DNA from: Patescibacteria group bacterium
Lineage (GTDB): Bacteria > Patescibacteriota > Patescibacteriia > UBA9934
Direction: 5' to 3'
DNA length: 7,792 nucleotides
Assembly (NCBI GenBank): GCA_018818445.1
Contig: JAHISC010000070.1
Coordinates: 1 to 7,792, forward strand
The translations under genes were made by a program, and so were the position numbers. Numbering within the stretch: the first letter of the stretch is position 1; each line of letters opens with the position of its first letter. The notes beneath the pieces are model-generated. The model was not told the origin of the DNA, ran no database searches, and saw only the letters and a program-made list of their open reading frames with translations. Below are positions 1 through 5,245 of the stretch, one piece after another.

Positions 1-12
1 TACATAGGTCAT
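1..12 (-). CDS. First four codons of a further gene; rodA expected
   Basis: An ATG at 12-10 begins 1 base after the mrdA stop and is preceded by AGGGG with 4-base spacing, a good ribosome binding site. Only M-T-Y-V can be read before the window ends, so the product cannot be identified from sequence. rodA (mrdB), the glycosyltransferase partner of PBP2, is the common neighbour at this place in mre clusters, which makes it the leading guess. Confidence 0.4.
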
Positions 13-13
13 C

Positions 14-2005
14 TTACCCCTGTTTGAGACGCTCTTTCCCAAACCGAGGAGTGTTACCTATGTATCTCATCTTTTGCACAAAATCTGCTGTTTTTTCTGG
101 AATTGAAAACCACCAGTTCAGGATATCTCTGGCTATTGGCACAGCTAAGCTAGCGTCACCACCCTCTTCTACTAGAACAGTGATAACGATTTCTGGATTT
201 TCATATGGCGCAAATCCAGTGAACCAGGAGTGATTCGCCTCGCTGCTAGACCATTGAGCCGTTCCTGTTTTACCAGCTACGGCTACCGGGACGCTGTTTA
301 GTGAAGTAGCTGAACCGTGTGTCACAGTTTGACGCATAGCCTCTGCAACAATATCAGCCACCTCTTCTTGGATGATTTGATTTTTCTGTGTAACCAGGTT
401 TTTATTTAGGTGTGGCACCACCAAGTAACCGTTGTTGGCGAAAACAGCGGTCGTACGTGCAATTTGCAGTGGAGTTACATTTAAGTCACCTTGGCCAATT
501 GCAACGTGATAAGTGTCTCCGATGTACCAAATCTCGCCTTTGGCTTCCAGTTTCCATTCTTTGCTTGGTAAAAATCCATCAGCTTCTCCGGGCAAATCAA
601 TTCCACTTTTTTGACCAAGGCCAAAAAGATCGGCATAAAACATAAGCCTTTCCAGCCCTAAACCATTGAAAGATTCGTTTCCGCCACCAATCATGTAGAA
701 AAATGTATTAACAGAATCAGCTATAGCCCAATAAACATCGGTAACCCCGTGGCCGCCTGGCCGCCAATCAGGAAAAAACCATGGCCCAACAGAAATTCCT
801 CCGACAGACAAGAACGTGGTGGAAGTAGTAATAATTCCGTCAATCAAGGCACCAGAGGCATAGACAGGTTTAATTGTTGAGCCAGATGGAAATTCACCAG
901 AAATTGCTCTTGAGTAAAGCGGCAAATCTTCATTTTCGATCAGTTTTTGGTAGTCTTCTGTGCTGATTCCTTCGGTAAAAAGATTAGCATCATAGGCTGG
1001 CCAAGAAACCAAGGCATAAATCTCACCGGAATTTGGATCCATAGCAACCACAGAAGCTTTAGAAGCGACCGTGCCTTCGAGTCGTGCTTCCAAAACACGC
1101 TCAATATATGACTGGAATTCAGAATTGAGCGAGAGATAAAGATTTTCACCATCAACTGGTTTTGTAATTGAGACGATTCTTTCAGACTGTCCCAGAGCAT
1201 TTACTTCTAGAATTTCTTGACCGTATAAGCCGCGCAAAGTAGTCTCGTATGATTTTTCCAAACCTTGTTTGCCAAGATGGTCAAAGGATCGATACCCTTT
1301 ATCCTTTATTTCCTTCCACTCTTCTTCGTTAACAACGCCAGTATAACCAATTACATGGGAAAGAGATGGAATTTCAGTAGTCACATATGATCGACGTGAT
1401 ATTAATTCAATATCAATGCCAGGTAATTTATCTAATTTCGCATATAGTTTGATGGCTGTTTCATATGGAACGTCATAGGCCAAAAGAATTTGTTCATCAA
1501 TAGTTTTTGCTGATGTGATTACTGATTGAAAAGATTCAACATCGGTTTCTAGAATCCCAGCTAGCTCAATTAGAACCTCCTCTCGAGCACCGTCTTTTTC
1601 TGAAGGTAATTGTTTTTTTGAGGTTGTTACTTCGAATGAGGGCTCATTCTTTGCAAGGATAATCCCATTCGCATCATAGATCACTCCTCTTTTAGATGGG
1701 AGGATTCTTACCCGTGTTCGATTATTTTCAGCTTGATCACGAAATTCTTGTCCATGGACAATTTGCATTGAGGTAAGTTTGACTGTAAAAGTAGCAAAAA
1801 CAAAAACTAGAATTAAAAAAGCAAGAAAAAATCTACGGCGATCAATAACTGAGCCAACAAAAGATCGATTTGGTTCTTGAGCTGAATGAGGGTGCTCAGC
1901 TAAAGCTTCTTCAAATAAACCTTCTTCTATCGATTCACTAATATCCTCTGGCTCAAAACCAGGCTGGATAGCAAAGTAATCTTCTTTTTTATTTCGCCAC
2001 TTCAT
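14..2005 (-). CDS. mrdA: Penicillin-binding protein 2 (peptidoglycan D,D-transpeptidase MrdA)
   Basis: A class B PBP that cross-links peptide stems during lateral wall growth, working with RodA and the Mre proteins at the outer face of the membrane. The 663 residues comprise an unusually long acidic cytoplasmic tail (1-57, rich in Glu/Asp at 17-37), one membrane anchor (about 58-80), the PBP dimerisation region (about 100-290, with SKRGVIYDANG at 104-114) and the transpeptidase domain (about 315-632). Catalytic motifs are intact: STIK with nucleophile Ser376 and Lys379, SVN at 431-433 and KTGT at 579-582. GLEKSYE at 248-254 is typical of PBP2. The start is 1 base after the mreD stop, with only TAGG close by, so translation is probably coupled. 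PBP3/FtsI is the alternative, but the mre context and the motif surroundings favour PBP2. Confidence 0.94.
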   Translation of the reverse strand: MKWRNKKEDYFAIQPGFEPEDISESIEEGLFEEALAEHPHSAQEPNRSFVGSVIDRRRFFLAFLILVFVFATFTVKLTSMQIVHGQEFRDQAENNRTRVRILPSKRGVIYDANGIILAKNEPSFEVTTSKKQLPSEKDGAREEVLIELAGILETDVESFQSVITSAKTIDEQILLAYDVPYETAIKLYAKLDKLPGIDIELISRRSYVTTEIPSLSHVIGYTGVVNEEEWKEIKDKGYRSFDHLGKQGLEKSYETTLRGLYGQEILEVNALGQSERIVSITKPVDGENLYLSLNSEFQSYIERVLEARLEGTVASKASVVAMDPNSGEIYALVSWPAYDANLFTEGISTEDYQKLIENEDLPLYSRAISGEFPSGSTIKPVYASGALIDGIITTSTTFLSVGGISVGPWFFPDWRPGGHGVTDVYWAIADSVNTFFYMIGGGNESFNGLGLERLMFYADLFGLGQKSGIDLPGEADGFLPSKEWKLEAKGEIWYIGDTYHVAIGQGDLNVTPLQIARTTAVFANNGYLVVPHLNKNLVTQKNQIIQEEVADIVAEAMRQTVTHGSATSLNSVPVAVAGKTGTAQWSSSEANHSWFTGFAPYENPEIVITVLVEEGGDASLAVPIARDILNWWFSIPEKTADFVQKMRYIGNTPRFGKERLKQG

Positions 2006-2006
2006 C

Positions 2007-2519
2007 CTATTTGATTAGTAAAATTTCGTTAGCAATACGTTCCATGAATTTAGAAAAAATGAATCCAGCGTAAAGTCCAACTATGAGAAAAACTAGAGTA
2101 AGTAGAAATCCACGGAAATTTAGAAAAAAATTCAAATTTGTTGAGTGAATAAAAATTTTTGTTATCCAGTCTGGCAAAACATTAAGCACTACAAAAGCTA
2201 CGAACATGGTAATTCCAAAACCTTCAAGAGCGTAGAGTGAGCGGGTTGTGAATAATTGGCGAATTAGAAAGAAACCTAATACAGCAGTCAAAATGTAACT
2301 CCACCAAGTAAATTGATCAAAACCAAAAAGCGGCAAAACACCAGCGCTTAAAACAAACCAAGCTATACCAAGTTCGACTTGAGTACGATGAAAAACTAAA
2401 AGTCCAACTATGAAATGCATTGGAATCAAAACCAACGGATACACTAATGAGTTAATTAGGCTCACCTGCACAAGCGCACTGATTAGAAAAAGAAAAGCTA
2501 CGAATATCTCAAGAATCAT
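2007..2519 (-). CDS. mreD: MreD-like rod-shape membrane protein
   Basis: MreD is the polytopic membrane partner of MreC in the elongasome. The 170-residue product, of usual MreD length, has six hydrophobic segments, at about 2-22, 25-43, 48-66, 72-90, 100-118 and 136-156, and few charged residues outside the short loops. MreD sequences diverge strongly, so the call relies on length, topology and its place between mreC and mrdA. The ATG lies inside the end of mreC (11-base overlap) with no Shine-Dalgarno sequence, which points to translational coupling. The stop is 1 base before the mrdA start. Confidence 0.82.
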   Translation of the reverse strand: MILEIFVAFLFLISALVQVSLINSLVYPLVLIPMHFIVGLLVFHRTQVELGIAWFVLSAGVLPLFGFDQFTWWSYILTAVLGFFLIRQLFTTRSLYALEGFGITMFVAFVVLNVLPDWITKIFIHSTNLNFFLNFRGFLLTLVFLIVGLYAGFIFSKFMERIANEILLIK

Positions 2520-3348
2520 ATTCTGTTTGTGCTAGTGGATCTAGGATAAGAACACGTTGGTAGTCATCTGGAGCCACAAAAGGTTGAATCTCGGCGGAGA
2601 TGAAAAGCTCAGTATCAACTTTATTAACTGAACTGACTGAACCAATAACTAAGCCTGGCGGGATTGCTCCATCTAAGCCAGAAGTAATAACGATCTGGTC
2701 TGCGGAGATATTGGTCTCATGAGGAATAAAATCCATCTTTAGTAGAAAGCCACCTTTGCCCTCGACTAATCCGGTTATTTTCGCGTCGCTCAAAACCATG
2801 GCCGGGATCTTACTTGTTTGATCGGAAATGAGTTTAACTGTAGATGTATTCTTTTGTACTTGAGAGATAACACCAATTAAGTGCCCATCAGCGACCGCTA
2901 CAGCCAGTCCTTCACTAAGTCCATCATTTTCACCTTTGTCAATGAGTATTAATTGTTCTGAATCTGCTGAGCGAGCTAAGATTCGTGCTGTTTTTGACTG
3001 TACTGTGATTGTTTGCTGATAGTTAAGCAAAGTTTCTAATTCCTTAACGTCTCGTTCTAAAATTGAAAGTCTAGCTGCTTCAATACTTTGTGACTGCAAA
3101 CGATGTTCTGTCTCGTCTAACTTAGCTCTGAGTGAATCTGGAGAAGTGGTTACGCGTTGATACATGTCTCCTAAACCACTACCAATTGTTGAAAAAACAA
3201 ATTGGACTCCGTGCGAAACCGGTTTAAAGAAAGTGAATTGACTGAGTATTAAAAAAATTATAACGACAGCCAGGAAAATACTGACTCGTCTAAATTTTCC
3301 AAAGTATTGAATGAATTTTCTTGGAGAAAAAATTGGCAGAAGATAAAT
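2509..3348 (-). CDS. mreC: Rod shape-determining protein MreC (start codon uncertain)
   Basis: MreC links cytoplasmic MreB to periplasmic synthases such as PBP2. The first ATG in frame is at 3165 (218 residues), but the frame continues upstream and encodes a basic stretch (PRKFIQYFGKFRR) followed by a hydrophobic helix (VSIFLAVVIIFLILSQF), exactly the N-terminal anchor expected of MreC. No ATG, GTG or TTG occurs in frame between the upstream stop at 3457-3459 and 3165. ATT at 3348, 2 bases after the mreB stop (279 residues), or CTG at 3339 (276 residues) are the best candidates. Counted from the ATG at 3165, a coiled coil spans about 8-50 and the beta-rich MreC domain about 55-210, including TSGLDGAIPPGLVIGSV. 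The end overlaps mreD by 11 bases. Family identity is firm; the 5' boundary is inferred. Confidence 0.88.
   Translation of the reverse strand: MYLLPIFSPRKFIQYFGKFRRVSIFLAVVIIFLILSQFTFFKPVSHGVQFVFSTIGSGLGDMYQRVTTSPDSLRAKLDETEHRLQSQSIEAARLSILERDVKELETLLNYQQTITVQSKTARILARSADSEQLILIDKGENDGLSEGLAVAVADGHLIGVISQVQKNTSTVKLISDQTSKIPAMVLSDAKITGLVEGKGGFLLKMDFIPHETNISADQIVITSGLDGAIPPGLVIGSVSSVNKVDTELFISAEIQPFVAPDDYQRVLILDPLAQTEYDS
3166..3172 (-). promoter_or_regulatory. AGGAG just before the internal mreC ATG
   Basis: AGGAG at 3172-3168 is followed by AC and then the ATG at 3165. The 2-base spacing is shorter than the usual 5-9, so it is a poor but possible ribosome binding site. If used, it would produce an MreC without its membrane anchor. 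Confidence 0.3.
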
Positions 3349-3350
3349 GG

Positions 3351-4403
3351 TTACGAATATTGTTCGTCGGCAGTAGATGGCAAAGTCACCTCTTTGAGAA
3401 GCTCCGCATCTTCCAGTAGGGCTCCAGTGCCTCGTACAACAGCTGTTAGCGGGTCTTCAGCTATGCGGACTGGAATATCTGCTTCTTTAGCAACTAAACG
3501 GTCTAATCCTTTTAATAAAGCTCCTCCGCCAGCCAACACAATTCCTCGCTCATAAATATCTGCTACAAGTTCAGGAGGAGTAACTTCGAGTGTGGCTTTA
3601 ATGTTGTCGATAATTGTTCTGATTGATTTATGCAGCGCTTCTCTAATTTGTCCATCATTGATTATGATCTGGCTCGGTAACCCAGTAATTAAATCACGCC
3701 CGCGCATTTCAATTTCCATTGTTTCTTCTAGCTCCATAGCGCTACCAATGCGACACTTCACCATTTCTGCCACCCTTTCCCCGACTAATAGGTTAAAAAC
3801 ATTTCTGGCGTATTGAGATATATTTTTAGTCATCTCATCACCGGCGATAGTTAGGGATTTCCAAGTGACCACACCGCTAAGAGAAATAACAGCGATCTCG
3901 GTAGTCCCTCCACCAATATTAACAATCATACTGCCGACCGATTCTGTAACTGGAAGCCGCGCACCAATAGCTGCGGCCATTGTACTTTCTACTAGAACAA
4001 CTTCTCGTGCACCAGCTCCAAGAGCAGCATCTTCTACAGCTTTTCGTTCAACCTCTGTTATTTCCAAAGGTACACCAATAACAACCCGAGGACGTGGCAC
4101 AATAGTAAAAGAGTCCTCATGAATTTTATCGATAAAATACTTTAACAATTTTTCTGCTACTTCAAAGTCTGAAATAACTCCCTTTGACAAAGGTCGTGTA
4201 GTAATAATGTGTGGCGGGGTCTTGCCTAGCATGTCCTTGGCTGTGTGGCCTACGGCAATAATTTGGTTAGTTCTTGTATTGAGCGCGACAATAGAGGGTT
4301 CGTTCATGACAACCCCTTTACCTTTAACAAAAACAAGCGTATTGGCTGTTCCTAAGTCAATTCCGATGTCCTCTGAAAAACGTCCTAGAAATTTGTTCAA
4401 CAT
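3351..4403 (-). CDS. mreB: Rod shape-determining protein MreB (bacterial actin)
   Basis: MreB forms ATP-dependent filaments under the inner membrane that guide the wall-elongation complex. From the ATG at 4403 the protein has 350 residues, normal for the family. Visible motifs are phosphate-1 IGIDLGTANT at 13-22, VIGVPLEITEVERKA at 108-122, phosphate-2 NIGGGTTEIAV at 162-172 and the adenosine motif LAGGGALLKG at 290-299. The N-terminus MLNKFLGRF can form the amphipathic membrane-binding helix of MreB. A GTG at 4427 would add 8 residues (MPSQWVPI), but it lies within the inverted repeat and probably upstream of the transcription start, so I prefer the ATG. No strong Shine-Dalgarno sequence precedes it. 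The mreC frame overlaps or follows the stop almost directly. Identification is certain; only the start is open. Confidence 0.96.
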   Translation of the reverse strand: MLNKFLGRFSEDIGIDLGTANTLVFVKGKGVVMNEPSIVALNTRTNQIIAVGHTAKDMLGKTPPHIITTRPLSKGVISDFEVAEKLLKYFIDKIHEDSFTIVPRPRVVIGVPLEITEVERKAVEDAALGAGAREVVLVESTMAAAIGARLPVTESVGSMIVNIGGGTTEIAVISLSGVVTWKSLTIAGDEMTKNISQYARNVFNLLVGERVAEMVKCRIGSAMELEETMEIEMRGRDLITGLPSQIIINDGQIREALHKSIRTIIDNIKATLEVTPPELVADIYERGIVLAGGGALLKGLDRLVAKEADIPVRIAEDPLTAVVRGTGALLEDAELLKEVTLPSTADEQYS

Positions 4404-4405
4404 AA

Positions 4406-4430
4406 TAGGTACCCACTGGCTAGGCACCTA
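4406..4430 (-). repeat. Inverted repeat between the mreB -10 box and start codon
   Basis: Two 10-base arms, TAGGTGCCTA (4430-4421) and TGGGTACCTA (4415-4406), flank a 5-base centre (GCCAG). They pair along their whole length with two G-T wobbles. The element begins at the last base of the -10 box, spans the predicted transcription start and ends 2 bases before the ATG. It could be an operator for a dimeric repressor, or an RNA structure that limits access to the start codon if transcription comes from further upstream. Confidence 0.45.
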
Positions 4431-4458
4431 TTTTAGCTGAATGGCTTTTTTGTTACAA
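4430..4458 (-). promoter_or_regulatory. Sigma70-type promoter of mreB
   Basis: TTGTAA (4458-4453, 4 of 6 matches to TTGACA) and TAAAAT (4435-4430, 5 of 6 matches to TATAAT) are separated by exactly 17 bases. A start site about 7 bases downstream would fall near 4423 and give a leader of about 20 bases before the ATG at 4403. It is the best promoter-like sequence I found in the window and sits in the largest gap between genes. Confidence 0.6.
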
Positions 4459-4471
4459 GGCGTCAGCCTTG
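4456..4471 (-). other. Short stem-loop at the end of the membrane-protein gene
   Basis: A perfect 6-bp stem (CAAGGC / GCCTTG) encloses a 4-base TGAC loop whose first three bases are the TGA stop codon. The 3' side is followed by TAACAAAAAA and not a T-run, so it is not a standard intrinsic terminator for the minus strand. The right arm overlaps the proposed -35 element of mreB. It may be an mRNA-end structure or chance. Confidence 0.3.
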
Positions 4472-4849
4472 AACCCCCTTTTTCTTAACAATAAAGGCTA
4501 ATTCTACTAAAGCAATGATAAAAACAATGATTAACACAGACCACCAGAAGAGTAACTCAAAACTGAGCAGAATCAAGGCACAGATAACTAAAATGGTTAG
4601 CAGAAAGCCCTGTCTTAGTGAAGTCAACACAACTTCCTCGGTGTCTCTGTCTGGATATCGGGCAAAACGGATAAGAGTTGAAATAGTGGTGAGTAATCCA
4701 CTAAGACCAATGGTTAAGGAAATGTAAAACATAAGTATGCCTAGAGCGCCAGCAGCAGACGGATCAATACTTAAGACAACTAAAATCCATGCACTCCAAC
4801 CGATGGCTGTACCAATTGCAAAAAAAGTAATGTATTGTTTTAGGTTCAT
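4463..4849 (-). CDS. Four-helix integral membrane protein of unknown function
   Basis: I do not recognise a function. The 128-residue protein has four hydrophobic segments, at about 6-27, 33-57, 81-101 and 102-121. Between helices 2 and 3 is a polar loop at about 58-78 (RFARYPDRDTEEVVLTSLRQ). The protein ends in a basic KKK tail, which together with the Arg-rich loop suggests both lie on the cytoplasmic side. A GWSAW motif at 18-22 and IDP at 28-30 stand out. It resembles small membrane proteins that I recall as widespread in Patescibacteria, but that is memory and not a search. It lies between the DUF721-like gene (7-base gap) and the mreB promoter, so it may be transcribed with either side. 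There is no catalytic motif, signal peptide or recognisable transporter signature. Confidence 0.75.
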   Translation of the reverse strand: MNLKQYITFFAIGTAIGWSAWILVVLSIDPSAAGALGILMFYISLTIGLSGLLTTISTLIRFARYPDRDTEEVVLTSLRQGFLLTILVICALILLSFELLFWWSVLIIVFIIALVELAFIVKKKGVQG

Positions 4850-4855
4850 AAAGCA

Positions 4856-4864
4856 ATTATATCA
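4856..4864 (-). promoter_or_regulatory. Extended -10 promoter, possibly giving a leaderless transcript
   Basis: The minus strand reads TGATATAAT, a perfect TGnTATAAT extended -10 box, across the last codons and stop of the DUF721-like gene. No good -35 hexamer lies 17-18 bases upstream, which extended -10 promoters can tolerate. Six bases separate the box from the ATG at 4849, so a normally placed start site would fall on the A of that ATG. The gene has no Shine-Dalgarno sequence, consistent with a leaderless message or with read-through and coupling. Confidence 0.45.
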
Positions 4865-5243
4865 TACCGTTGTTGTAGTCCATCCATGGGTCTTGATTTA
4901 GGATACAGACAATCTCTTCAATATGAATGTCAGGAAAATTATGTTTGAGATGATTAGAGATTGATTCAACGTGTTCTTGCATGGCGTACGAAGCTGTCGG
5001 ATTTTTGCAAGCGATTCTCATTACATGATCTACAAAGGAAAGAGCACGAGCGTCATTTTTTAGTGGTTCGGTTAGATGATTATCTAGAAAAATATTTACT
5101 GATTGCACCACCATTGCCGCCGTAACTTGCCGGCTTATTCGATGTCGAGCCAAAACTCCAGAAGCTAAACTGGCCAAGCTAGTTGGCTTCATATGAAATC
5201 TGGTTAGCTTTTTTCTAGCTGGACGGTAATTAAACTTACTCAT
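4857..5243 (-). CDS. DUF721 (DciA-like) domain protein
   Basis: A 128-residue soluble protein with a basic N-terminus (residues 1-20 contain 7 Lys/Arg). The body resembles the DUF721 fold: a helical stretch at about 21-60 (LASGVLARHRISRQVTAA, then SVNIFLDNHL), an Ala/Lys-rich segment and a strand-like LSFVDHVMRIACKNP at 69-82, a helix at 85-101 and a final IHIEEIVCIL at 107-115. Some DUF721 proteins (DciA) assist loading of the replicative helicase DnaB where DnaC is absent; others have no known role. It starts 2 bases after the helicase stop and ends 7 bases before the membrane-protein gene, so it probably shares the helicase transcript. The family call rests on remembered pattern only, and a DnaB-loading role is inference. 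The C-terminal codons also contain the extended -10 box described separately. Confidence 0.6.
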   Translation of the reverse strand: MSKFNYRPARKKLTRFHMKPTSLASLASGVLARHRISRQVTAAMVVQSVNIFLDNHLTEPLKNDARALSFVDHVMRIACKNPTASYAMQEHVESISNHLKHNFPDIHIEEIVCILNQDPWMDYNNGMI

Positions 5244-5245
5244 AT

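Noticed and set aside
3257..3262. TATAAT on the minus strand inside the mreC anchor region, a possible promoter for an mRNA starting at the ATG at 3165
   Set aside because: No -35-like hexamer lies at a suitable distance, there is no TGn extension, and the codons (Val-Ile-Ile) explain the bases as part of the hydrophobic helix.
4404..4427. GTG at 4427 as the mreB start, adding MPSQWVPI
   Set aside because: It lies inside the inverted repeat, only 3 bases after the -10 box and so upstream of the expected transcript start, and it breaks the usual MreB amphipathic N-terminus.
3307..4440. Several plus-strand open frames opposite mreB (for example 3865-4122 and 4207-4440)
   Set aside because: They are antisense shadows of mreB, with low-complexity Ser/Thr/Pro-rich products and no ribosome binding sites or family features.
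4456..4471. Intrinsic terminator after the four-helix protein gene
   Set aside because: The stem is only 6 bp and is followed on the transcribed strand by an A-run and not a T-run; kept only as a weak stem-loop.
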